From: Capitulum mitella
Lineage: Eukaryota; Arthropoda; Thecostraca; Pollicipedomorpha; Pollicipedidae
Reading direction: 5' to 3'
Assembly (NCBI GenBank): GCA_030062745.1
Contig: CP099849.1
Coordinates: 18,584,144 to 18,648,143, forward strand
Length of the DNA stretch: 64,000 nucleotides
Made by a program: the position numbers and the translations under genes. Positions 36,042 through 48,739 of the stretch are shown in pieces. Positions within the stretch are counted from its first letter, which is position 1, and every line of letters begins with the position of its first letter. The notes under the pieces were generated by a model that worked only from the letters and a program-made list of their open reading frames with translations, did no database searches and had not been told where the DNA came from.

Positions 36042-36639
36042 ATGAAAACAAGCGGTAAAACGAACGGAAAAAATAAAAAATCAGTACAAACAGTGCAAAC
36101 GGAACTAACACAAAATGTGGACAAACATACTGCAAAAACACCACATACACACGCCCATTTGAAAGGACTCATGGACAAACTTCGTCGCCTTACGCTTGAG
36201 TTGCTTTTTCAGAACCCGATTTACCACGCTACCAGTAACGATGATGATCTCAGTTGGCCGCAGGTGACGCATATTGGGAGTTCTAAGGCGAAACTGGTGC
36301 TAACCAGTAGAGGTGCAACAACGGGAAACCCACAGCGGATAATCCTGTCGGATGTTGCGCTCTCGAACATAGGGGTTGAAATGGAGGGTGTCTGCGAGGT
36401 TCTCAGGCCCTCTGGATGGCAGGATTTTATGATCAACGTAAAGAATGCGAAAAGTGACCAGTTTTTAGGCTGACAATTAGCCTGGATTCTCAAGCAAGGC
36501 GATGACATGGCTGAATTTGCATCTTCCCAGGGCAACTTCTGCGAAGAAGTTGAAGATCCCTTGTACTTTTTCAAGAAATGTACTGGAACCCGTGCCATAA
36601 CTGAATATGCAATATCTGACATGGGAGAGAAAACAGACT
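36042..36639 (+). pseudogene. Reading frame of about 200 codons broken by one stop, unidentified
   Basis: The frame runs from ATG at 36042 to a TGA at 36471-36473 and, in the same frame, on to TGA near 36639 with normal composition (ending AITEYAISDMGEKTD). That looks like one coding unit with a single nonsense change. The complementary strand is also open for 133 codons. No domain was recognised. It could be a decayed transposon protein or processed gene fragment. Confidence 0.28.
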
Positions 36640-37259
36640 GAAATGACGGATCCGAGGATGTGTCTTTGTCAGGGCTCTGTCGGAAATGAAATAAGAAAGT
36701 CAGCTTACCAAATTATCGGCGAGTGATCGTAGAAATGTCATTGCCCTATGAGACATAGCGTACATATGACGCACATATGGCTATCCATGCAAGGACTAGT
36801 GGTCCTTATTTTTACACTATGAGTGATAACTTAACTACGAGTCACAGTTGTGTATTTTGATAACTGAAATGCTTTCCAGTAACACAAAGACATCCATACT
36901 CACTTTCAGGCTTTTATCCCCTCACCCTTAATCGCACTTCCCTCCCGTTTCGTCGTTAGGTTTGTTTGCGCTTCTTGCCTGTGTTGAAACGCAAGAAATT
37001 TCTCGCGCTCGGGCCACTGTCCAAGTCCCTTTCGTTTCGACCGTACCACGGCCAGAGAAATGCTGTCAGCAATGGATCCTCTTTTGGCGGCCGCCGGTTG
37101 AGTGGGAGCAATCTCGTCAAACTCGTGCTTTGGCCTCACCGAGAGCTTTGTCTCCGGGTGCTTCAACTTTTAAGGCCCTGGTGTAGAGAGCCTGTTTTAA
37201 CTCACGACTTCTGTCAAGTGACTATAGACGCCTGATTGTGTGCGCGTTTAAATCTCGCA

Positions 37260-38740
37260 CTGACGGACGCCAGGCCCACCTCGGCATTGGTGGTGGTATT
37301 GAACCCCACTCTAACTTTTGATCGCAGACCGAAAAAGCATGTCATTTGGCACACATCATGATTGTCAGCTTAGCTGATATCCTGGAACCTTGAAGATAAT
37401 GCTTAGAAGTGATGCATAGCATTTTAAACAAAACGTTTTTATTTTACATTGCTTTGATTTTGGAATCATTAGACACACAACGAAAAAACGATTGCTCATG
37501 CAAGGAACAGTGATGATTGCTTTGCCAGTTTAGTTACAGTGGTGTGAAAAACTACTAAATTCTACCGGCAACAATGACTGCATCTTACCTTTGGTAACGC
37601 ATATCTTTTACTGATGCCGCTCTAGCAGGAAACATTACAGCTTTACATAACTCGATTCTTCATCACGTCATTATCGACGAAATGATGTATCATGTTTTAT
37701 TTAAACTAGCTTCGTGGTTCTAAAAATAAAGAAGAAAAAACAAGCGCCGGCAGGCGGGTGCCGCCGCGCGGCTGTGTGGAGTTTTCGGTTTCTGTGAGCC
37801 TCACATCAGTCGACAGTAAAACAGGGGGATGTGCTCCGGCAAGGGGGAATGCACCGGTTACTTTTCGAGCCATTTCTTCCCATGAAAATCTAAAGCGTTA
37901 ATGATAAATTTCGCCAAAGTTTCCGGCACGATGCCCTTCTGACCCCACTCCACCCTGTTCCGCCGCCTTTGGTTGACCCGTGACATATTTTTATCTCATT
38001 TGTTTGATTCTGGCATCGTTATACGCGTAACCAAACAGTGGTTACTCATGCAAGGGATGATAATGACTGATTCTGCACCTGAGGTGCCCTGATGTAAAAC
38101 TAGTTGCTTCTTTTTACCGGTGACGACGAAAACCTCTTCCCATCTTTTCTATAATCTGGATAAAACACTTAGAACGTGCTGAAGCGGGAAACCTTGAGAC
38201 CACAGTTCATGCTAAGCCATACTTGTTGCCGGGCCCTGACTCCACCATCCCAGTGCTCTCAAAAAAATGCGGTAATGTTGCCGAACCAGAGGACGCTGAA
38301 GGATCTTCACTACGCCGTGCAACTCCAAGGCGCGGCCAAAAGCCCTGATCGGCTGACCCTTTTGGCCTCGGGACAAATACAGAACCCCGTCTCGGGACTC
38401 GGACCCAGCGCCAGCCACGCCATCAGACTGCGCCTTGGTATTACATGCTGGCCACTGATCAGTGCTTGGTTGGAAACTTCGCAACCTGTACACCATTATC
38501 GTGATTCAACAAGTTTTGTAGTTTTCAGCGTACAGAAATTAAGTATCTGGAAATGGGATAATCACGCGAGGTGAAGCGTGCGTTGCACTGGACAAACGTA
38601 GGATACTTTCTTTTGCTTTGGACTGGTTTGATTGGTATCAGGAGCAAGTTCAACATCCTCTGAAATTACTGGAAAAGGAGATGCGCCATAGCAATGTGCA
38701 AGTGTCGATAGCGCAGCAATGCACGTTGCACGTACCACAT
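37260..38740. other. No supported gene
   Basis: AT-rich sequence. A 132-codon plus frame (38176-38574) has no recognisable domain. Confidence 0.3.
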
Positions 38741-39239
38741 GAACTTTTAGCTGTTACTTGACCTTAATTGGCTTGACTGCGAATGCGAAGTTAAATTTTT
38801 ATATTCATGTATTTCACAGCGGTTTTTTAACGACACTGATCCAAATGAACGAAGACGAAGAACGGCAACAACTAATGGAAAGGAAGACGACACCGGATTT
38901 TCTGCCTCACCAGATTGCCCTTTTTGTTAAAAACCCTTTTCTTCGATGGCAAAGGTGGAAAAGACGAAACGGCAAGCCAAGGTTTTTTTCAATCGGCCGT
39001 CGCGTGGTGCCGGAAGAGACTGTACAAGAAACTTTTAATGCAGTTTCCGATGAATAGCACCACAGCGAACGATAAGCATGCCTAAAAATCAGAAGTAAAA
39101 GTCCTACGTTCCTTGGCACAAAACGCTCTCGGACGCTGTGACGCTGATGATTCCCGAAGCATCTCAGTCCAAAAATACGTCGCGAATGGCTCCGGTTTGA
39201 CATTAAAAAGCATCGATTTGGCGCGACGCTGACACTGAA

Positions 39240-39560
39240 ACTCTGCGCGACCTCCTGTTTTTGTCCTACTTACCCTGAGGCGACGCGGCCGGTGCCAAAG
39301 CGGCTGCCATCGCCGCCGGAGTCCGGCCCACAGTCGGCTGTCCCGGCCTCTCCGCCGCCGCCGGCTGCGTTGTCATAAGTCTGGTCGGTCGCGGCTTACG
39401 AGGCAGTCGGCGGTCGCCGTTTCAATTTCCAGCCGACGGCGGATAAGGTTTGATATTCAGCGTCTCGGGAGGGAGAGCTCCCACCATCAGATGCTATCAA
39501 AGTAGATCGGAGATGCGCCGAGACAGATTGGGGCCTCCACCCGTGCCAAGCGCAGCCCAG
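39240..39560 (-). promoter_or_regulatory. CpG island around a minus-strand first exon
   Basis: A CpG-dense patch of about 300 bp around the candidate exon at 39274-39376. The promoter would lie towards higher coordinates. Confidence 0.4.
39274..39376 (-). CDS. Candidate minus-strand first coding exon of an unidentified gene
   Basis: On the minus strand an ATG at 39376-39374 opens MTTQPAAAERPGQPTVGRTP, then MAAALAPAASPQ, ending CAGG before a consensus GTAAGT donor (39273 downwards). The exon would leave in phase 1. The second Met (codon 23) has a better initiation context (GGCGATGG) than the first. The Ala/Pro-rich peptide is typical of a disordered N terminus and shows no domain. The next exon, expected at lower coordinates, was not identified. 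Confidence 0.42.
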
Positions 39561-39879
39561 TCAACGCCCGGAGGCACAGGCTTGATGTTCGCAGGCCAAA
39601 TACGTATGCTTATAGGAAAGAGGTGCTACGGCATTCTGCAAAAGTTTTTGACTCACCGGTAGCACTTGTGCTTGGCCATTCTGACAAATTAATTTTTTGC
39701 CGGACGTAGTATAATTTTGGAGCGGAGATATCGTAGGTGTTATATAATTTCCTAATACAGCTGAGCAGAGACGTTTTTTCGAGAACTTTCAGACGTGCTC
39801 GCTTTCTTGACAAAAAATGTCTCTCTTCGGCGAAGGACCAAGCTCTACGGATTTGTACTCCTTAGATTTCATACTGGAT

Positions 39880-42440
39880 GCTACGTGGATGGAATCAACT
39901 CGTTTCCAAACTACTGTAGCTTTCTACGACGGAAAGACGTAAAATCACAAGACCCCTGATCTCTGGCACAAAAAATCGCTAATAAACAGAAGTGGAGGTA
40001 CTATGTTCTCCACACCAGCACTTTGGGTTCAACCTGCGTCTTGTTAGCTTCGCAGTACTTAGTTGTTGTGGAATTCTCGAACACCCAGAAATATTTTACC
40101 ACCTTTCCTTTGGTACAACGGAGAAGATTTTTGCCATTCTCAATGTGTTTCAGATAAAGGGAAATGCTGGCGAGATCTCGGCCAAATTCCTAGCTGACCA
40201 CATACGCGCCCATCCAATCCCCACGGTTTTCTTTTTGATTTTGGTATTCGGATTCACTGCACCCCTCACCAACGATCTCAGATAAAAGTCCTTCAGTATT
40301 ACTTTCAGATATCTGGTATCGGATCTTGGTCTGGGTTGCCTCCCCAAATACGTCTGTTCACGTGGTGGCAACAGGAAAGGTTGAAGAGGATCTTTCCAGA
40401 CACCCTAATCAGTTTCTGTCATTTAAAGGAATTTTTGGTCATTTATGCATTACAATAACTCAGCCAACATGGATTCTTAACTTTGCACCGTTATTATTAT
40501 TCTTCGGGGAAATATAAGTTAAATAATGGTTAAATAAATTTTCAGAACGGTAGTTATTCTAAAATTCTGGTGAACATCTGTTTCGTACAGATTAACTAGG
40601 ACTCTAGAGAAGCATGCAGGTGTACCGTTGTGTTCGGCCGCTGGTATTCTGTAGCGTCATTTCCTTTTTGTCATTCGTTTTCTGCGCCCGTCTTATCGAA
40701 AATCAGTTCGACCCACCACGTAGGGAGGTTTTGATGTGCTAGCTGATCTATGTGGTCCAGTGCAAAATAAAGTGATAAGGTCTGCATGAGGTCATAAGAT
40801 CCGCATGAAGCCACCAGACGTCATCTTAGGTCCAATTACGGGTGGATATTTTTGGCAGAGACCTCTGGTAATCGAATCTTGTACGCTGTTCCAAAGGCGT
40901 GAGCAGATACAAGGAGCCTGATTTACCCACAACGTGCAGCGAAAGGTATGAGTGGAGTATTGTTCGGAAAGTTGGTGTGGCAAAGGTCAGCCCGATCAGT
41001 CCCATATGCTCAGTTTTGTCTCCCACCCCCACCCCACCATTATTTTCATACCGGATTTAAACCGCTTCATTTTCGATTTCAAGGAGAGTAAGGTAGAAAA
41101 ACGTTTTGTTTTTCCGCCAGTTGCAGAGTTAAGCCGCAGCACTGTGTAAACCAGCATTGAAGAAAACAGCAAACTAAACGGCGCATACTGCCCATCCTTC
41201 TCATACCGTGTGCCCGTCCTTCTCAGGTGCGGGGACCGCTGCTATTTACGGCCTTAACGCTGCTCTTAATGCCAGACAAAGCTCACATTTTCAACAACCT
41301 TCCAGCCGATGCTAGGAACACCCGCTGAGGCTAGGATACATATGTTGCACGCTGTAAGCAAGCCTCTACGTTGAAAACGTTTTGTGGAAAGTGAGATCGA
41401 TCTTATTCATTATTCGCTGAAAAGCAATATGGTGCTTAGTATGCGGGTACTTTTTTAAATAAATTTTGGTTGGGAGTTGATTGAGGTAGGTTGTTTTCAG
41501 CTCTATTGTACATTTACATATGTGATTTTAGCTGAGAAGTGGTACGTAAGTACCTGTACCCCTAGTCAAAGTTAGTTTGAGAGATGTCTGACCATTTCGG
41601 GGCCTCATTGAGCTTTTAAGACAGAAACACCCAGTCAGTGGACTGGAATCCTATATGGCATTCGTCCAAAATCCGTCTCTGCTGTGCAATGCGTTTTTAA
41701 TTTTACCACACCAGGTTTTGAAGCTGGTGTGGCGGAGGCCACGCCCGCCCCACAGCATTCTGACAAAAGGGCACTTGAGGTCAGATCTGACTATTTCAGA
41801 CCAAGATAACATTCAAGGAAAATGCCACCTTTTCGTACGGGCAGAATTCGCTTATTTCGAATGTATTAGAATGCGTTTTTCCCGAAACACCCTAGAAGTG
41901 TGTTTCAGGGTGGGAATTACAATAGGAATAGGAAACAGAATCAAGGAACGCAGATAAATCTTATAGCTATCATATTCGGGTCCATTAATTTCAACTTACG
42001 CCAAGGTTTTGACGCCTATAAGTCGGGCGTTTCTGGTGGCTGTCGTATCTGGTGTATGCTGTATTACCACTCATGGGAAACGAAGCAGCATAAAATTTCA
42101 TAGTGTCAGTTCATGTTATATCCCCTCTTCCCTGTGTCACACATGTCCCATAGCGTTTTTCACGCATGTCACTTAGACACCGGGCGGAGAGCACAACATT
42201 CACGTCTTGCATTTTAACACAGCGCGTCACTTTAGGTTGGTTTGGGGTCAACGCATTCCTCCGCTGGTTTGGAGTCAAAATCGAAGCTTTGTATCGCACG
42301 CAGGCCTGTGCACTCGCTTAGTATCAGCATTGCACCACTCATAAGTAAAAGATGTTTGCTAGTCGTATTACCATTCACGCAACGGCACACCTCATAGTGA
42401 AAGAAACCTGCATAACAACGGCGCACTATGAGCTGTGAGC
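39880..42440. other. No supported gene
   Basis: AT-rich with short frames only. Confidence 0.35.
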
Positions 42441-42447
42441 CTGTTCT

Positions 42448-42526
42448 CCGGCTGGCAGGGATCAAATCCACGCTTCCTGATTCACAGTTCTTCGGTCTAA
42501 CCATTTAAGCTACGACCGCCGGCGAA
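42448..42526 (-). repeat. tRNA-like sequence, probable SINE head
   Basis: The minus strand reads CCGGCGGTCGTAGCTTAAAT then GGTTAGACC, an A-box/D-arm like TAGCTCAGTTGGTTAGAGC, and later GGATTTGATCCC, a B-box-like T-arm. The ends CCGGC and GCCGG can pair as an acceptor stem. The anticodon arm is irregular, so it is more likely a tRNA-derived SINE head or pseudogene than a working tRNA. Confidence 0.5.
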
Positions 42527-42724
42527 CAGAAGCTGTCTAGCATTAGATCACTTAGTCAACTACGCTGCTCGTGTCTAGCAGAGTCGTTAGATAGTGTGAG
42601 GTTAGATGTGCTGCGTTGAAGTGTATGTCTGTATTCATTATTCTGTCGTTTGACTGCGTTCATAAATGGGCGTGACCTGTGGATAGTTATACGCCAGATA
42701 TACAAATATAGTAAAGGGCCCATA

Positions 42725-42950
42725 AAAAGAGTCGCAGGTGCACAGCAGGTGACCCGTTGCACCCTGCCCATCATATGCCTGAATCCATCGACGTTGATCG
42801 TCCAGCTGCCCGTCCGCCTTTCTAAGCCATCGTCGCATTAAGCTACGCCGTGTGCGTCCCGGCAGTAGGCCTGTAAAGAACACAGGGGTGTAAAAAAGGC
42901 GTCCGTAAGCGCTGTATGTGACCTGCTGTACCCTACCTATCATGTGGAAT
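42725..42950. repeat. Diverged direct duplication (two units of about 58 bp)
   Basis: 42725-42782 and 42893-42950 share the order G-T-G-A-C-C, TGCACCCTGCCCATCATATG versus TGTACCCTACCTATCATGTG, and flanks. In the minus frame both encode M-x-G-R-V-Q-x-V-T. Confidence 0.5.
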
Positions 42951-43140
42951 ACTGTTGGATAGCCCTGGTGCTGGTCTACCTATCCACCGAATTTCACCCG
43001 CCTAGGTCACTGCTTCCGGCATTCAGAGGTCCCCGAGTAAGAATCGAAGCACGTGCCTGTGGATCGCCACGTGGATCGCATGTGGGTGCCGACCTCAAAA
43101 GCGAGTAACCGCAAGTAAGGCTAATGTTGTGAACAAATTT

Positions 43141-44640
43141 TCAGTCAACAGCATTCGCCATTTGACCCGTACTCGTGATTAACTGAATTCTGCAGTGGTC
43201 CGGCTCACGCCACGTGACATATGACATGATATGACGCATGACACAAATGACACGCCACATGATAATCTGTTCGCTCAGTCGGCGAACCCGATGGTGCCAC
43301 CTGTGTCGCGATCGGCAGGAGCATTCGGACGCTAGAAGCTCGGAAGCATTAGCACACCCTGTTGCACACGCAAACACCTCGATCTGAACTTTTCCGAGTG
43401 ACGTCCATGTATGAAATCTCACCAGCCAAAAGCGGTGCATGTCACGATTTCAGCTCCTTCGATTTTTAATTATAGTGTTACTAAAACTCTGCTCAAGAGC
43501 GTGGTATGCCCACAAAATCCATCATCTTGTTAGAGAACGAGCCTTAAAGAAAATAATACTAAAAAGAGACGAAATCCCCATGACGAGGCGACCCGCAGAC
43601 GGCGCTTAATAAAGTCGCTAATTTCGCAAATGGCCCACCACTGCATACGCGTGGTAGACGAAACCGAAATGACCAATATCCTTTCAATGGGGCGAGTTTG
43701 AAAACATTATACTTGTTTTTGCACAAGGTAAAGCGCGATGTAAAATCAGTGTGGCTTTTCCCGAAGACTGTGATTATCGTGGGCGCCGCTGGTGAGCAAA
43801 CGTCACGTCTTGGATGCCTGAGGGCGCAAATGACCCGTCCAATACGGTCACACTCGATAAGTATTCAGGGATCGACTGGTATGAAGGATGTAATAAAAGA
43901 CCAAATAGGTATTGATGTCCCATTACCCAAAAGGAGGTCACGTGCTGGAAGAATATCGACGCTAAGGCAGGGCCCATTTATACAAATCAAGGAGAACATT
44001 GGTATTCAGGTCATTCTGGAGTAAACACGGACATGTATCGAAACTGCTGAAGACTCCGAAAAAAAATTCTTCGCCTTTTAACTGGCTTCTGTATAGGCCT
44101 CAACAAACTGTTAAATGCCAGAATAAGGTTTGTTTTTGTTACGGTAAGCATTGTTTTATACTGAAATATTCGATATATGTATTGTTCTATATAGGAAATC
44201 GCTCTGTCAGAAGAAACAATGAAATGATATTCGAACAAGTCATGGAACTACTTCTGCACATATACAAGGTTCAAATGGACAGATGATAGTCCGAGTTCTA
44301 AGTATATGGTGGACGAGAACGTTTCTCAGTACTTGGTGGAAGGTGATAGGCCGAGGAAACCATATCCTACGACACCTATGGTAGACAGCTTATCCAGCTA
44401 TGGCAATCTGGAATGGCACGCATATTGTTCTTTCCGACACAGTAGTTATTGTACACAGTAGGCGTAGGGACGGCAGGGACGGGGGGGGGGGCAGGGGTCC
44501 ATGACTGCTGTAGCACCCTCACTTTCCGAGAATGATGAATATTAACCCTATGACGATGCATGGAAAAGATCGACTTCAAAATTGGCTTTGGCACCCCCAC
44601 TTTCTGAGACGTTCATACATCTATGCACAGTAATCTGTTC
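43141..44640. other. No supported gene
   Basis: Mixed sequence. A 108-codon plus frame (43698-44024) has no recognised domain, and a G-run lies near 44481. Confidence 0.3.
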
Positions 44641-44863
44641 AGATGACCCAGTGCGAAATTAAAATCGGCAGAAGACCGGCCATAATATTGCGTCAAGTTG
44701 GCTCGCTTCTAATCTCCTTCGTTTCATGCATGAATCAGTTACTCCCGACTAGGCCTACTACAATGAAACAAGAGAGAAGAAACAAGAAACCGCACGTTCA
44801 CAACACAAAGGACATACACAGCCCTGGCCGGACCAGAAGGTTCATGATTCATACGTTTTTTAA

Positions 44864-46075
44864 CCCTATTCCCGGCAGGCAGGGTCTGAATCCGCCCCCC
44901 CCCCCTCGGGTTTTTTGCTTCCCAATTCCAGGATTTTTGACGCAGCTTCACGAAACTTGATGACTTTTCCTAACTATTCTTTCTACGTGCCGTGACAAAA
45001 TTTCAAAATTCTATTTTGATGGGGGGCGGAGCCAGGCAACGTTTTTGGGAGATACCTCAGGCTATTTTTGGCCTTGTTGAGGGTAAAAGAAAAATGTCTG
45101 CAAAAAACAGAGTTTTGAAGATAGAACTTAAAACTTTATATGGATGTATAGCTGAATAGTTGGGCAACGTACAGATGTAATTTTGTTTATCTGAAATCAC
45201 TTCACAAGGTCAGGTCAAGGTCAAAAGTCAAAATTTGTTTTTTTGCAATAATTTCGGCGCCGTTTTTTCAAATGTCAAACCCCGAATATATATGACGTAG
45301 AAGGGTGCCCTCTACTTGTGTATCAAGTTTCAGCGTGATATCAGGTCGGGTCACGGAGCCATGACCTAAAATGTCAGTGCGCGTGCCCTATATCGCAATA
45401 GTCATAAAACAAAATTCTTGAAACAGAGTGAGTTCAAATGATTGAAAACGTTTACAGATAATATTAAATGCACACGAGATCATTTCAAGTGACCCCAAGG
45501 TCACTGGAGGTCATTTAAGGTCAAAGGTCACAAGTTGATCTGAAGAACGTGTGACCATGACAGTTTCCTCTTTTTCATGTCCCTGGCACCGCCTATGCTA
45601 ACATTATACAAACATCGTAATGCGATTTGTACTTGTGTAGCCTAGCATGACTAGCAGAAGCCAAAAAGGTGTTTTTACGTCTTTTGTTCATTCATTTGTT
45701 AGAAAACTAATCCTCCTATTTTTTAACCCTGTGAACGCCCATGAATTTTCTCAAAATCTCAGATTTGCGGACCCATGGTAAAAGCCCTATCCATAATCTC
45801 TTGATCCATGCCAGTTTCATCGAAATCGGTCCATAAACAACGGAGTCATAAGAAGTTCAAAAGTACCCCCCATTTTGACATTTTCCTCCCTGTATCCACA
45901 CATTCCAAAATTTTGAGAATTTCTTTTTTGTAAAAATGTAGTTCACGTCACGGCCAATCGATTGCTGTTTGTTGCGATGAAATCGGACAAGTAGTTCTCG
46001 AGATCTCGGGGGGGGGGACCGAATCCGCCCCCCTGCCGGGAGTCGACCATACCGTCTAGCCCTCCGGGAATAGGG
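44864..46075. mobile_element. TTAA-bounded non-coding inverted-repeat element (1.2 kb)
   Basis: TTAA (44860-44863) is followed by CCCTATTCCCGGCAGGCAGG, then GAATCCGCCCCCC. The right end carries the inverse (GGACCGAATCCGCCCCCCTG, then GGGAATAGGG) followed by TTAA (46076-46079). The inside is non-coding and rich in AGGTCA motifs. A lone copy of the same left end (TTAACCCTATTCCC) occurs near 10422. TTAA duplication with CCC termini is the piggyBac insertion habit; the driving transposase is not in the window. Confidence 0.78.
45518..45530 (+). promoter_or_regulatory. Perfect DR1 nuclear-receptor motif inside the element
   Basis: AGGTCA-A-AGGTCA, the consensus direct repeat with 1-bp spacing bound by RXR/HNF4-type receptors, among several other half-sites. 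Function is not shown. Confidence 0.4.
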
Positions 46076-47593
46076 TTAAGGATAGCCAAAAAAGCTATAG
46101 ACATAGATACATGAAACTTGGAAACATTCCAATGTATAATTTTTTACATCATGCGTCATTTTTTAAACGCGGAGTCATCTCGGGTTACTGGCCTAGAACA
46201 GGTCAAAAAGACCCATGTTCCAAAAAAGAAAAGTGGCATGACATTTTGTGCAATGCAGTGATGAGCATGATGCATGCCACACTGTCATTGCGTTACAGAT
46301 GCAACAATTCTGTTGCCTCCATATTTTTCAGAAATGCCAAAGTCCCTCCCATATCCGACAGGCAGTCGGCGCCATGCATGCCCGACTGGGAGGAGGGCGT
46401 TAACAGCCCCCCTCTAACTCACGGACGATTGGTCGCACGATAAAAATAAGCGTACCGTTGGAAAGATCATGACTAGAAGAGCCTCTAACTGTATGGTAAC
46501 TGACCTCATATTTATTTCTGGACAATATTTAAGCCACTTACGCTCCGTGTATGTTTTCTCATGGCTGACCACATGAAACCGAGAAACGTTCTAGGTCTCA
46601 AAGGCTGTGATTAATAGTCTAGATAAAGACGGCAACGAACACGTACGCAACGAATACAACAACGCAAAAGTCTGCGGATGCCGACACACGTTTAATTTCT
46701 CTGATATGTTTGATATATACGCGGAAATGTTGAGCTAAAGACACAGCAATACTCGAGCCGACTAGGAGGCGGGTGCCGGTGCCGAACGCGGTATGGAATT
46801 AACAGGAACTAACTTTAGTGTTCCTTTATTTTGGCGACATACGTCTCGCGTAGAAGTGTGTCGTGATGCTAGTGGCTTTTGTGATAATTTTCGTGCTTAA
46901 TTTTCGGAGCAATTAAGTATTTATCGCCTCACACAACTGTGCAGCGTTATCTGCAAAAGTCTTTTTCCAAGATATGCAATTTTGAAACTTTCCGAGCTTC
47001 TTGGAATCATTCGCATTTGTGAAAGCCAATTCTGTCATTTTTCCGTTCCAAGTCCTTAATCGTCAGTTTTGACGACGGTGCATTATGGCTCATAACAGTT
47101 ATTGGTCACCTGACCTCAGGTGAATGGTTAGAAGTCATTGATGCTTTGCTCAATTTGCTCAAAGGCCATTGAATGTATGCAACACCTCACGCCCAATATG
47201 TTGTAAAAATTCCGACAATTTCTGACGAAACGACGACATGTCTCGAAAATAGGCCTGACCTTAGGTCAAAAACCTTAAAGCTCCCGAAAAATCTTAAACA
47301 GCGAATTGTTTGCGCTAATAAAGGTCTGTGATCCCTGTAAGTTTTATTGTGGTATCATCCTTTTCAAAAAAGTTACAGAGCACTAAACTCCTTTGGACAT
47401 AGGTCCATTTGACACAGCTTAGGTCAGACACCTGACTCGACCTGAGGTCAAAACTTTAATGCAAGGTGTAAAAATGACCAAGCAAAAGGTACCCAAAATT
47501 TCATGGTTTCGCGTTCTTTCTTTCTCTCGACAGATTTAGAAGAACCTCAGGTTCAAAATTTTAACCCTCGGGTTAAAATTTTACATCTCCTTA

Positions 47594-47598
<5 letters not shown>

Positions 47599-47681
<83 letters not shown>
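47599..47681. repeat. (AT)n microsatellite
   Basis: About 80 bp of AT, interrupted once by ACAT. Confidence 0.95.
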
Positions 47682-48360
47682 TCTTATTAATCGATTCTAT
47701 CCGTGTTGTACAGAACTTTTCGGGGGCATCTTGTCGTGTCAAGAAAAAATGATTAAAACAGCAAAAAATGCGCACGCAGTAAAATGACAAGATACACATT
47801 TAAGCATACAGCGATGCGTTACGAGTCATCCTACGTAATTATTCCCATGGGATGGCAAAATGTCCTTGCCAAGGGCGGCCTATTTTTATTTGACCCAGGC
47901 TAACCTGAATTTACCTTTTGAAAGATGCTGCTTGCCTTCTACGCGAACACATTTTGTACCACCACAAGTGATAGTAACTACACCCATGCCTTATTTTCAT
48001 GCATTTTGTATTGTCCCAACTTTGTTATTTTTGGTCGCGAAAATGTTGTGTTGCCTTTCCGTTGTGAAAATCATTTCTCACCAAGTTTCCCAGCTAATTT
48101 TCGGGCTTTAATATTGCAGCCATGCCTGTCTTCCAGGGCCTAAACGATTTACATTAGAAAATTCTGGTGAGCATGGGGCATGGGTGTCATAACGCGACTC
48201 CTGTCATTACGAAAAGACGGCATTTTCCATAATTTTAACATTTGTCTGTAATGTCTAAATTTGACCTCCAGTGACCATTTTCCGCAACACATCAATAAAC
48301 ATTATATTAGAAACATTATAAACATTATATACGTAATTATTATGTACCGAATTGGATAGA

Positions 48361-48418
48361 AATAATAATAATAATAATAATAACACCAACAACAATAATA
48401 ATAATAATAATAATAATA
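48361..48418. repeat. (AAT)n microsatellite
   Basis: AAT repeats with an AACACCAACAAC interruption. Confidence 0.93.
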
Positions 48419-48739
48419 GCACATAAGCAAATCGGATGTACCATTTCTGCATGCTCTTGGGCAACACGTACAACGATTGATTATAAAAGTTTTTGCGAAA
48501 ACTGACCACCAATAATTCGACACAAGATGGACTCTGGAAGCTTAAGTAATGACTTCATTAGGGAAGAAAACATAAGTGCTTTGCTGTACGCCATTTGTAA
48601 CTTTTCCAAGGCTTTCCAACGATATTTTTACTTTTTTCCATGGGCCTTATGGTTCTCGGGATTTGAGGAGGGGGAGGGGGGTTTTATGCAGCTCCTCCCG
48701 ACCGGACGAAGGTGGATTTGGAGGTCGACCCGTTAAGGA

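Larger units (their letters stand above)
46376..48732. mobile_element. Larger inverted-repeat element with microsatellites inside
   Basis: The left end has GACTGGGAGGAGG, then CCCCCCTCTAACTCACGG, then ATAAAAATAAGCGTACCGTTGG. The right end has CTTTCCAACG, TATTTTTAC, GAGGAGGGGG and CTCCTCCCGACC in inverse order, ending CCG before TTAA (48733-48736). The left end also closely matches the right end of the 54616-55828 element in inverse (CTTTCCAACGGT, TTATTTTTATC, GAGTTAGAGGGGGGC), so the two are related. The inside is non-coding and carries AT and AAT runs. Confidence 0.55.
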
